From Chitinophagaceae bacterium (lineage in GTDB: Bacteria; Bacteroidota; Bacteroidia; Chitinophagales; Chitinophagaceae): DNA of 64,000 nucleotides. The stretch spans positions 228,501-292,500 of the forward strand of contig SEAC01000020.1 in NCBI GenBank assembly GCA_004173235.1, read 5' to 3'. Made by a program: the position numbers and the translations under genes. Every line of letters starts with the position of its first letter. Within the stretch, counting starts at the first letter, position 1. Below the pieces are notes generated by a model. That model had not been told where the DNA came from. It made no database searches and was given only the letters and a program-made list of their open reading frames with translations. Shown piece by piece: positions 47,701-54,034 of the stretch.

Positions 47701-50700
47701 TTGCAAAGCGACAACGCCAGCTACCGTGTCATCCTTGCCGCATCGCCCGCGGCCACTACGCAAGGCCTGCCGGCACCGCTGGTTTGGGTGAATACAGGTG
47801 AAGGTCCGACGGGCGCTCCCGACGGTCTCGCCAACGGCCGCTACACGCTTAGCACGATGGTCGCCACTTCGATGACGGTAGACTTCGGCATCGATGCACG
47901 GCCTGTGCCTGCCACGCTGATCACAGCCACCTCGCAGCAAAACCCCGGCGGCACCAATACGGTGACCATCCCTGCCAATACCTTCAGTGCTTCCGACGCT
48001 ACCGACCTGAGTGGCGGACAGGTAGATCATATCCACATCACTTCCTTCCCCACCAATGCAACAACGGTGAACTTCGCCAGCGCTGCATCTTCGGTGAGCG
48101 GCAGCTACGGAGCTGTTTCGTACACCGCTGCTAGCTTCCCCGCAGGTGGCGTCTTCCTTGCCACCAATGCATCCGGCGAGCCCGTTGCAGCCATCACGGT
48201 CGACCCCGTTGGTGGTGCGGTGAATGTAGACTTCACTTATACGGCGCTCGACAACGCCAACGTGGAAAGCAACACGTCCGGTGTTGCCCGTCAGCCGCTG
48301 ACAGACTTCACGATCTCCGGTACGGTGTATGACGACGTAACAGCCGGCATCATCGACGGAACAGCGATCTCCAGCGCAGGCGGTCAACTGTATGTGAACC
48401 TGGTGAACACCGCCAACAACTCCGTGGTGGCCAGCAAGGCACTCAGCAACGGCACCTTCAGCTTCGGCACTGCCGATGGCGTGTCGAACAGTATTTCTAC
48501 GTATCAGCTCGTGCTCACTACTTCAGCCTCCGGCACTTCGGCAGCACTTCCCACCACCGGCTGGGTGAATATTGCAGAAGGCGTTAGCGGCACAACAGGC
48601 GATGGTGCAATCAACGGCACCTACACCTTCGGCGGCAACGTGACGTCTGATGTGGTGATCGACTTCGCTATAGAAGCGCTCCCGGTGCCTGCTGCGTCCA
48701 TCACTGCAACGCCCCAGGTAAACCCCGGCGGCACCAACACGGTGACCATCCCGGCCAACACCTTCAGCGCTTCGGATGCGACGGATCTCAACGGCGGAGC
48801 GGTGAGCTACATTCATATCACTGCGTTCCCGACCAATGCAACGACGATCCAGTTTGCCAGCGGAGCTACCACGCCTGGTGGCGCGGCCGGACCGCTTTCG
48901 TATACATCGGGCACATTCCCCGCTGGCGGCGTGTACGTGGCAACCAATGCTACGGGCAACCCGTCGTCGGCGATCTCTGTTGACCCGACCGATGGAGCCG
49001 TTACTGTGAACATTACATACACGGCCATCGACAACACTAACCAGGAAAGCATCACGAGCGGTATCGCCAGCCAGCCCCTTACGGACCTGCTGCTTACCGG
49101 CAACGTGTATGACGATGTGGACGGCGGCACCATCAACGGTACGCTGATCTCCAACGCAGGCGGACAGCTGTATGTGAACCTGGTGAATACAAGTAACAAC
49201 ACGGTTGTAGCCAGCAAGGCGATAAGCAACGGAGCATTCAGCTTCAGCACGGCAGATGGTCTGCGCAACGACGTGACCACTTACAAGCTCGTACTCGCCA
49301 ACAGCGCAGTTGCCACTACAGGCACGCTGCCTGCAGCCTGGACGAGCACGGCAGAAGGAATACCTGCAAGCTCCGGCGACGGCAGTGCAGACGGCGCATA
49401 CACATTCGGTGGTGCCATCGCCAGCAACACGGCCATCGACTTCGGTATCGATGCACGACCTGTTCCTGCATCACTCTCAACCGCGGTTAGTCAAACCAAC
49501 CCCGGTGGCACCACCACGGTAACGGTTCCGGCTTCCACGTTTGTTGCTGCCGATGAAACGGATATCTCGGGTGGTACCGTTAACTACATCCACATCACCA
49601 GCTTCCCGGCCAATGCTACAACGGTGAATTTCGCCAGCGCAGCAACAACGGTGAACGGATCTTACGGTGTCCTGAGCTTCACTTCGGCGACCTTCCCTGC
49701 CGGTGGTGTATACCTCGTGACCAACACCTCAGGCAACCCTGTTTCCGCTATTACGGTTGATCCTGTTGACGGCGCCGTGAATGTGGACTTCAGCTACACG
49801 GCCATCGACAATGCCGGTGTGGAAAGCAGCACGACGGGCATTGCACGCCAGCCGCTCAGCGACCTCACCATTACCGGTACCATCTACGACGACGTGAATG
49901 GCTCTGTGATGAACGGAACGCCGATCTCGAATGCGGGTGGCCAACTGTACGTGAACCTTGTGAATACCAATACCAATACGGTGGTAAGCAGCAAGGTGGT
50001 AACAGGTGGAACCTACTCGTTCGGCACCGCCGATGGTCTGCAGAACGATGTAGCCAACTACCGCATCGTGCTAGCAGCCAACAACGCGGCACTGGTGCAA
50101 GGCCTGCCGGATGCCATCAACTGGGTGAACACCGGTGAAGGTATCTCCGGAACTTCGGGCGATGCCGTACCGAACGGACGCTACGCTATCACGGGCCTCA
50201 TCACGGGCAGCCTCGTGATCGACTTCGGTATCGATGCGCGTCCCACCGCTGATGACAATACAGCAGCAAGCCAGGTGAACCCCGGCGCCACCAACCTTGT
50301 GACCGTGCCTGCAACCACGTTCAGTGGTGCAGATGCAACGGACCTGAGTGGTGGTATCGTTAGGCATGTTCACATTACCGCATTCCCCACCAATGCCACC
50401 AGCGTCACCCTCACGGGCGCACTTACGGCAGGCGGTGCGGTGAGCACCAATAACTACACCGCAGCAAACTTCCCTGCAGGCGGCATCTACATTGCCACTG
50501 CTGCCAACGGCAACTTGTCCAACGGCAGTGCCGTACAAGCAGACCCTGTAGACGGAGCGCTCACCGTGGTGTTCAGTTACAGAACGATCGACAATGCCAA
50601 CGCGGAAAGTGTGGCAACTGCAACGGCTTCACAGCCGCTCAGCGACCTCACCCTTTCGGGAACGGTTTACGACGACGTGAATGCAGGAACCATCGACGGT

Positions 50701-53655
50701 ACGCCGATCTCCAATGCAGGCGGACAGTTATATGTGAACCTCGTTAGCGGCGGCAACACGGTGGTGGCTTCGAAGCTGCTCACCGATGGAACCTTCAGCT
50801 TCGGCACGGCAGATGGCGTGCGCAGCGATGTGGCCGGCTACACGCTGGTGCTTACCACAGGTGCGGCTGCAACGTCCGCTGCCCTGCCCACAACCGGCTG
50901 GGTAAATACAGCAGAAGGAATTTCTGGAACAACGGGAGACGGCGCCGCCAACGGCACCTACACCTTCGGTGGCAACGTAACCACCGCCCAGGTGATCGAT
51001 TTCGGTATCGATGCACGCCCGGTTCCGGCAGCACTCACTGTTGCCGGCACACAGCCAAACCCGGGCAGTATAAATACGGTAACCGTTCCGGCTTCCACGT
51101 TTGTTGCGTCGGACGCTACCGACCTGAGTGGCGGAGTGGTATCGTTCATTCACATCGCTTCCTTCCCGACCAACACAACCACGGTAAGCTTTGCGAATGC
51201 GGCTACCACGGTCAACGGAAGCTATGGTGCACTTTCCTACACATCGGGAACCTTCCCGGCAGGAGGTGTATTCATTGCCACCAACAACGCAGGCAATCCC
51301 ACATCGGCCATCACGGTTGACCCCGTTGACGGAGCGGTGAACGTGGACTTCACTTTTACAGCGATCGATAACGCAGGTGTGGAAAGCAATACTCCCGGTA
51401 TCGCACGCCAGCCGCTCAGCGATCTTACGATCTCGGGCGTGGTATATGATGACCCCACCGGAGGTATCATCAACGGCACACCGATCTCGAATGCGGGCGG
51501 CCAGCTCTATGTGAACCTTGTGAATACCGCCGGCAACACGGTAGTAGCGAGTCAGTTGCTTACGGATGGCACGTATAGCTTCGGCACCGCAAACGGCGTT
51601 CGCAGCGATGTGACGACCTACCAACTGGTGCTCACCACGGGAGCGGCTGCAACAACCGCAGCACTGCCCACGGCAGCCTGGGTGAATACGGCCGAAGGCA
51701 TTGCCGGATCGGCAGGAGATGGCGGCACACCGGGTGCTTACACATTCGGTGGCGCAGTAACCTCCAGCCAGCAGATCGACTTCGGTATCGATGCCCTGCC
51801 TTCTGCAGCGAACAATACAGCAGTAAGCCAGGTGAACCCCGGCGGCACCAGCAATGCAACGGTTCCGGCTGCTACCTTCAGCGGCACCGATGCGGTGGAT
51901 GTATCGGGCGGTATCATCAACTACGTACACATCACCAGCTTCCCCACTAATGCCACCAGCATCACAGTGCTGTCGGCCCTGAACCCAGGGGATGCAGAAA
52001 CGGTGACTACGTATACATCGGCAACCTTCCCTGCAGGCGGTATCTACCTGCTCACGAGCGACAACGGCAATCTGCTTGACGCCAACGCTTACCAGGTAGA
52101 CCCGATCAACGGTGCGGTTACAGTTGTAACCACGTACACGGTGATCGACAACGCGGGCAGGGAAAGCGCCACCTCGGCAACGGCCAGCCAGCCGTTCAGC
52201 ACGCTCACGATCACGGGCACACTGTTCGACGATTACAACGGCATCACCGACAACCTGCTTAATGGCACGACAACGCGCGGCGGTGGATTATATGTGAATG
52301 CTGTGGACGCCGGCAACTCAGTGGTTGCAAGTGCGCAGGTGGCCAGCGACGGCAGCTATTCGCTCAACGGCCTTGGTGCAGGCACTTACTCGCTCGTGCT
52401 CACCACTTCGGCAGGCAGCGCAACAGCCGCTCTTAACAGCGGCTGGGTAACGATCGGCGAAGGCAACGGCACCACGTTCGACGGCGTTGCCAACGGAGCG
52501 CTCAGCGCTACACTGAGTGCCACATCGCTCACGAACTACAACTTCGCAATCGAGCAGCCCGCAATTGCTGATGCTAAGGTCTATTCGTTCATCACAACAA
52601 CCAGCCCCGCGGTCACGCCGGTAACGGAGCAAAGCACTTCGAACGCTTCGGTAACCTACTCGGCACGCATCAACCTGTCGGGCATGGCTTCCAGCGGATC
52701 GACTCCGGGCGCGCTCACGGGCCTCGACAACGATGGCAATGCAGGATCGGCTATTACGGTTGCACCGCAGACTCCGGGTTACACCCTCGTGATCGACCCC
52801 GCTTCCTACACCGCTACACGCAACGGCGCGCCGTGGGCTGATGGCATCATGCTGGAATACAACGGCATCCAGCTGCAGGCAGGTGGCTGCCAGGGTGGCA
52901 ACGTTGGTAACGGCAGCTGTTCTTACTTCAACAGCAGCACCGGCAAGTGGGAGATCCCTGCTTACGACCTTGCGCAGCTGAAGATCCTCGTGAAGAATGG
53001 CACATCGGACTTCTCGTTTGAATATGCATGGAAAGACGCCGCGGGAATCGCAGGTACGCCGGCGCTTTACCAGATCGTGTTCGGAGCTCCGCTCCCTGTT
53101 CATCTCATCACCTTCACCGGTGAGAAGCGTGGCAGCAATGCCTGGCTCAACTGGACGGCCGACAACGAGCAGAACTTCCGCGGCTATGGCGTGGAGCGCA
53201 GCACCGATGGTCGCAACTTTGCGCAGGTTGGTTTTGTAAACGGCCGCGGCCTCGCAGCAGTGCAGCGTTACAACTACACCGACGACCTGGGCGGCATCAA
53301 TGCTCCCCGCGTATACTACCGCCTCAAGCAGCTTGACCTGAACGGAGCCTTCGAATACAGCAACGTGGTTACGCTCAACCTGGGCGCGCAAGGCATCGAG
53401 CCGGGCGTTACCCTGCTCACCAACCCCGTACGCAGCCAGGTGCGCGTGCAGGTGCGCACGGCAGCCGCAACCAACGCAGGTTTCGTGCTGGTGGATGCCG
53501 GTGGCCGCGTGGTGTACCGTAAACAGCAAGCACTTCCGGGCGGCACTACGGCGCTTTCGCTCGATGTGCCTGCGCTGCTCACCAGCGGAGTGTACTACCT
53601 GATCACGGAGTTTGACGGCAACCGCTTCAGCAATAAAGTGCTGGTAGACCGATAA
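35791..53655 (+). CDS. Giant T9SS-secreted repeat protein (5,954 residues)
   Basis: A single open frame of nearly 18 kb. Signal peptide at 1-28 (MNPSVQRKSGLALLSLLAIL...LLA). An Ig-like He_PIG domain follows (about 32-112), then a non-repeated region to about 515. Twenty tandem units of about 259 residues follow (about 517-5590). Each has an SdrD-B-like half (SGTVYDDVNGG...GGQLYVNLVNT...NTAEG...GDG) and a second half (FGIDALP...QVNPGGTNTVTIP...YIHITSFPTNAT...FPAGGVYVATN...VDPVNGAVNVDF...DNAGKES). The end has a cysteine-bearing region, a typical T9SS-cargo domain (LPVHLITFTGEKRGSNAWLNW), and a type A sorting domain (about 5869-5954, ending NKVLVDR). An upstream ATG (35719) would add 24 residues before the signal peptide. 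Probable adhesin or surface fibre (inference). Confidence 0.93.
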   Translation: MNPSVQRKSGLALLSLLAILLSPLSLLAQQAPTSLKYPTPNVYIVNASSVFLSPTVSGNVASYSISPGLPSGITLNTNTGVISGTPTVASPATSYTVTATNASGSTNATLSIQATTSYFDNNNAQISFSTATQITGTNGGRTVGDRMLFTNVATLSGTQIDCIVTTTSMTNVTTYDTYDQAAVSGANFNSNDPKFFSPQFTFNAAASAATPAQVRFDFQFILGNSYNAGTNPNGTAVILQNVTLNSYDVDGNGTAGSNQFNLFGGFNTYQLSGTPASTIGVSYDATSRLTKFRSNVPDNNTTVIADETQIRLNFSNVSNFPVIVGAEEGGQAFFFLDFSASNAFTTPVTVTAPSIDLGTSLTGVNNETSGCAASQSFTSGTTNAATPTGNTFTSLTVSVPTADILNGSSELLLVNGATGTGASNALNADFASRSLTLGGINYNVVATSTGGIRTLTFTRASGTFQQTNVEALLDAFRYSNGANPATNGVRTFTVNAFNATMKSPDAIFKATVSCVSISGNIFHDANGLTDATVNANGSPTVTANFAYAVLVNQSSGLSIASQGIAAGGAYSFGTVDTGSYFIYIRNAPVTNGTAISSSTYPTSAGGGVYKSVGENFGSDAGNDGLTDGKIVIKVGSTSVANANFGIEIPPTTTSTTINNVANPGGYNNYTVPVSGGFTYADEDGTVQSITITSFPTGANYIRLNGTIYTNGGTCPPQSSCTAWPGTVIVPAANVSAIAVDPSAVGAASVVIPFRATDNGAPTDINGSPNSVTINFIAQAVPITVSGNVWDDVNANAVKDAPEQFTNVASAGQTLYALLVQTTNTYSGAPTVYASTAVAANATSYTFSNVPSGNDYEVRLASLAAQPSDGVALSTITQALATGWTGVSYSNNGSLTTSLNTTAPVITLGTVAASKPNVNFGIDALPTAVNAGTSTQVNPGGTNSAVVPTTNFSGTDAVDLSSTGSIAYIRITAFPNANATSITITGASTPGGAITTNTYNPGNFPAGGVYVAAAANGNLASSGLVTVDPVNGAVVVAIPYKVVDAARIESSNTTNATISFTDLSISGSVYDDVNGGTIDGSLISNAGGQLYVNLVNTSGNTVVASKAVTSGAFSFTTADGLQNNVGTYKLVLASSAAATTAGLPTTAWVNTAEGTSSTSGDGTGDGTFTFGGNVAANATIDFGIDALPFATALTTATSQVNPGGTNTITIPAGTFSGNDAGDLSGGIISYVHITAFPTNATGISFVAGALTAGGATSAVSYTSGTFPGGGVYVATNSSGNPSSAINVDPVNGAVNVDLTYRTVDNAGKESLATGTARQPLTDLSISGSVYDDVDGGTINGTLISNAGGQLYVNLVNTSGNTVVASKAVTSGVYSFTSADGLQNSISTYQLVLTNSAVATGSTLPSAAWTYTAEGLSGTTGDGAANGVYAFGGTVTSNAVIDFGIDALPTVTALNTAAGVTNPGGTNTITIPAATFTGADAGDLAGGQVKYIHITSFPTNTTTINFAAGALTAGGATGALSYTSGTFPSGGVYVAANTSGNPTSTISVDPANGAVNVDISYKTVDNAGKESAATGIARQPLTDVTISGSVYNDTNGGTINGTLISSAGGQLYVNLVNSATNTLVASKAVTGGTFSFSTADGLQTNLSTYSLVITNNAAATTSILPSTAWTYTAEGISGGSGDGGANGAYAFGGNVTANVAIDFGLDALPTVVALTTATGQSNPGGTNTITVPATTFTGTDADAINGGTISYIHITSFPSNATSITLTGSTTIGGAVSTTSYTSGTFPAGGIYVATNGSGNPASNVLIDPVNGAVNVDISYRTVDNAGKESLAIGVARQPLSDITISGDVFDDPDGGIINGTLRSNAGGQLYVNLVNNGVLVASKAVSGAGSYSFSTADGLQSNIATYSLVLTNSAVATTSVLPSASFTYTAEGIANGTGDGTPNGTYTFGGNVTANTAIDFGIDALPTVTALNTASSQPNPGGTNSIVVPAGTFSGADAGDLSGGQIEYIHITGFPSNATSISFAAGATTLGGATSSVTYTSGTFPVGGVYVATNAAGNPTSDISIDPANGSVNADISYKTVDNAGKESTATGTARQPFSDLVISGTVYDDANGGIINGTAISNAGGQLYVNLVNSATNTVVASRTLTNGTYSFTTADGVQNDVATYAVVLANSASATSPELPAPSAWVNTAEGLSGTTGDVNVNGRYAFGEAVTASQVIDFGIDALPTSASTTAVSQVNPGGTATVTIPASTFVASDAGDLSGGQVNYIHIVSFPTNTTMVNFANAATSLNGTYGAQSYTSATFPAGGVFVATNTSGNPTSAITLDPVNGAVNVDFSFTAIDNAGQEGTVTGVARQPLSDLSISGSVYDDINEGTINGDLISNAGGQLYVNLVNTAGNTVVASQAVTGGTYSFTTADGLRNDITTYQLVLTSSAVATSATLPTTGWVYIAEGVTNTSGDGAVNGTYGFGGAVTTSAVIDFAIEALPVPATLTVATAQVNPGGTATVTIPASTFVASDANDLSGGAVSYIHITSFPTNATTVNFASAATSVNGTYGPLSYTSGTFPAGGVYVATNAGGNPVSAITVDPVNGAVDVDFTFTAIDNSSKESVSSGIARQPFSDLTISGTLYDDANGSKDNSINGTATGTPAATQMYANLVNTGTNTVVASQAIAAGGTYSFGSANGVQTGVGYAVVLSTTNGTTTASTPSGWVNTAEGRVAAGDGTPNGIDTIGTITTSQVVNFGVNGIPTATSSTITAQADPGGTTLVTIPSASFPGTDPDTNGEIAYVHLTAYPSNATSITAYSATTINGTPTVVSYTAGTFPAGGIYIPTDGPGYLLPVDALKIDPAPGATQAQFPYTVIDIAGYESNGATTTVPFVTNAISGTVYNDFNALLDAIINGVGVNLGGQLYVNAVAGGVVVGSGTVNANGTYVIGGLPANTYDLVLTTANNSITPALPAGWAFTGEGLVPAGDGTVNGTISVNLSGSGVANADFGIDARPIANNVTATAQVNPGGTNNIIIPATTFSGADADAANGGEIEYVHITAFPTNATSITVTGALTAGGAVSTNTYNAGNFPAGGIYIATEDNGNLLNANAVQVDPVNGAVTISISFKVIDNAGQESTNTATAAQPLSDLAISGTVYDDVNGGIMNGTEISNAGGQLYVNLVSGGNTVVASKLLTDGTFSFTTANGVQSNVGTYTLVLTSGAAATSATLPGAAWTYTAEGISGTTGDGTADGSYAFGGNVTSSQVIDFGVDALPTAQDNTAVSQSNPGGTNNATIPATTFSGTDAVDLAGGAISYVHITAFPTNAASITVIGSTTIGGAVSTTTYTSGSFPGGGVYVATLANGNLATANAVQVDPIDGAVTVDITYTVVDNAGVSSATSATASQPFADILITGTVYNDVNAGIIDGTPISTAGGQLYVNLVNTTNNTVVASKLLTDGTFSFGTADGLDNSVTTYHLILTVAAGSTTPLLPSAAWVNTGEGISGTSGGPIVDGRYVFAGTISSSAVIDFGIDALPVPALITTAVSQANPGATNTVTIPASTFVASDATDLSGGQVDYIHILSFPTNTTTVNFANAATSVNGTYGAVSYTAGTFPAGGVYVATNVNGNPTSAITIDAVDGAVNVDFTFHAIDNAGKESNFTGTARQPLSDLLLTGTVYDDVDAGTIDGTPISGAGGQLYVNLVNTAGNSVVASKQLTNGTFSFGTADGLRSDVATYKLVLTTGAAATSAALPTAGWVNTAEGITNSTGDGVIDGSYTFGGVIAANTTIDFGVDARPIAVPLTVATSKVNPGGNIFIPIANGIPLGSDPVDVAGGQVIRIHVIAFPSNINAVRVFASEIVNGTLVDTTYNATTWPAGGIYVATDASGATLDSFYVDPVNGADTVRIQFRSIDQAWVESANVGIGKIPFSDLTISGNVYNDVNGNLDGIVNGTLISNAGGQLYVNLVNGNTNTVVSSKVVTGGAFSFGTADGLQSDNASYRVILAASPAATTQGLPAPLVWVNTGEGPTGAPDGLANGRYTLSTMVATSMTVDFGIDARPVPATLITATSQQNPGGTNTVTIPANTFSASDATDLSGGQVDHIHITSFPTNATTVNFASAASSVSGSYGAVSYTAASFPAGGVFLATNASGEPVAAITVDPVGGAVNVDFTYTALDNANVESNTSGVARQPLTDFTISGTVYDDVTAGIIDGTAISSAGGQLYVNLVNTANNSVVASKALSNGTFSFGTADGVSNSISTYQLVLTTSASGTSAALPTTGWVNIAEGVSGTTGDGAINGTYTFGGNVTSDVVIDFAIEALPVPAASITATPQVNPGGTNTVTIPANTFSASDATDLNGGAVSYIHITAFPTNATTIQFASGATTPGGAAGPLSYTSGTFPAGGVYVATNATGNPSSAISVDPTDGAVTVNITYTAIDNTNQESITSGIASQPLTDLLLTGNVYDDVDGGTINGTLISNAGGQLYVNLVNTSNNTVVASKAISNGAFSFSTADGLRNDVTTYKLVLANSAVATTGTLPAAWTSTAEGIPASSGDGSADGAYTFGGAIASNTAIDFGIDARPVPASLSTAVSQTNPGGTTTVTVPASTFVAADETDISGGTVNYIHITSFPANATTVNFASAATTVNGSYGVLSFTSATFPAGGVYLVTNTSGNPVSAITVDPVDGAVNVDFSYTAIDNAGVESSTTGIARQPLSDLTITGTIYDDVNGSVMNGTPISNAGGQLYVNLVNTNTNTVVSSKVVTGGTYSFGTADGLQNDVANYRIVLAANNAALVQGLPDAINWVNTGEGISGTSGDAVPNGRYAITGLITGSLVIDFGIDARPTADDNTAASQVNPGATNLVTVPATTFSGADATDLSGGIVRHVHITAFPTNATSVTLTGALTAGGAVSTNNYTAANFPAGGIYIATAANGNLSNGSAVQADPVDGALTVVFSYRTIDNANAESVATATASQPLSDLTLSGTVYDDVNAGTIDGTPISNAGGQLYVNLVSGGNTVVASKLLTDGTFSFGTADGVRSDVAGYTLVLTTGAAATSAALPTTGWVNTAEGISGTTGDGAANGTYTFGGNVTTAQVIDFGIDARPVPAALTVAGTQPNPGSINTVTVPASTFVASDATDLSGGVVSFIHIASFPTNTTTVSFANAATTVNGSYGALSYTSGTFPAGGVFIATNNAGNPTSAITVDPVDGAVNVDFTFTAIDNAGVESNTPGIARQPLSDLTISGVVYDDPTGGIINGTPISNAGGQLYVNLVNTAGNTVVASQLLTDGTYSFGTANGVRSDVTTYQLVLTTGAAATTAALPTAAWVNTAEGIAGSAGDGGTPGAYTFGGAVTSSQQIDFGIDALPSAANNTAVSQVNPGGTSNATVPAATFSGTDAVDVSGGIINYVHITSFPTNATSITVLSALNPGDAETVTTYTSATFPAGGIYLLTSDNGNLLDANAYQVDPINGAVTVVTTYTVIDNAGRESATSATASQPFSTLTITGTLFDDYNGITDNLLNGTTTRGGGLYVNAVDAGNSVVASAQVASDGSYSLNGLGAGTYSLVLTTSAGSATAALNSGWVTIGEGNGTTFDGVANGALSATLSATSLTNYNFAIEQPAIADAKVYSFITTTSPAVTPVTEQSTSNASVTYSARINLSGMASSGSTPGALTGLDNDGNAGSAITVAPQTPGYTLVIDPASYTATRNGAPWADGIMLEYNGIQLQAGGCQGGNVGNGSCSYFNSSTGKWEIPAYDLAQLKILVKNGTSDFSFEYAWKDAAGIAGTPALYQIVFGAPLPVHLITFTGEKRGSNAWLNWTADNEQNFRGYGVERSTDGRNFAQVGFVNGRGLAAVQRYNYTDDLGGINAPRVYYRLKQLDLNGAFEYSNVVTLNLGAQGIEPGVTLLTNPVRSQVRVQVRTAAATNAGFVLVDAGGRVVYRKQQALPGGTTALSLDVPALLTSGVYYLITEFDGNRFSNKVLVDR
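37342..52560 (+). repeat. Twenty coding repeats of about 777 bp
   Basis: Units begin with a [ST]G.[VIL][YFW].D motif near 37342, 38137, 38980, 39754, 40532, 41310, 42088, 42868, 43648, 44427, 45183, 45960, 46741, 47517, 48306, 49086, 49863, 50645, 51422 and 52205. Spacing is mostly 774-790 bp; the first two (795 and 843 bp) and the unit before 45183 (756 bp) deviate. Protein is well conserved while synonymous sites differ widely, so the array is not a recent amplification. Positions are read by eye and may be off by a few bases. Confidence 0.88.
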
Positions 53656-53675
53656 GCAGATAGTTTTATTTTTTC

Positions 53676-53704
53676 AAAAAGGCTCCCGCAAGGGGGCCTT
53701 TTTT
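53676..53704 (+). terminator. Intrinsic terminator after the first giant gene
   Basis: Stem AAAAAGGCTCCC (53676-53687) and GGGGGCCTTTTT (53692-53703) closed by a GCAA tetraloop, 12 bp with one G-T pair, merging into a T-run. It starts 20 bp after the stop codon. Confidence 0.92.
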
Positions 53705-53854
53705 ATGGGCATTTGAAAAATTGAAGCGTTTTTACTCGGCAGGAAGGGGGAGGGGTTTGCAGTTCTGCGCGCGTAACGAATAACTTTCAGACAGAAGAAA
53801 AAATTATTAAAGAAATATTAGCATTCTTAGAAACTATTTGATTAGCTTTCAGTT

Positions 53855-53896
53855 CGGAGCCCATTATTAATGGCTGCTCCGGATTTTCTTTTTTGC
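53855..53896 (+). terminator. Second terminator-like hairpin in the leader of the second giant gene
   Basis: CGGAGC-CCATTA pairs with TAATGG-(CT)-GCTCCG across 53855-53881, followed by GATTTTCTTTTTT. It stands 138 bp before the next ATG and 150 bp after the first terminator. It could be a back-up terminator or a leader attenuator. The rest of the spacer (53705-54034) is AT-rich and shows no gene; a TAGCTTTC at 53843 is a weak -7 candidate. Confidence 0.55.
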
Positions 53897-54034
53897 CTCT
53901 TTTCGACGAGCTAACAGCCTCTGAAACACACACCAACCGCATAGCCTGACTGACACCTACCTATCGGGGCCTTCCCCGGCTAACGTTTGAGCACACCAAA
54001 GCCATTCTTGCTTTAACTAAAACCGTTCTGTCTT

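Noticed and set aside
43870..48387. Minus-strand frames of 605 and 636 codons opposite the first giant gene
   Set aside because: They repeat with the same 777-bp period as the sense gene and arise because the sense repeats rarely use TTA, CTA or TCA codons.
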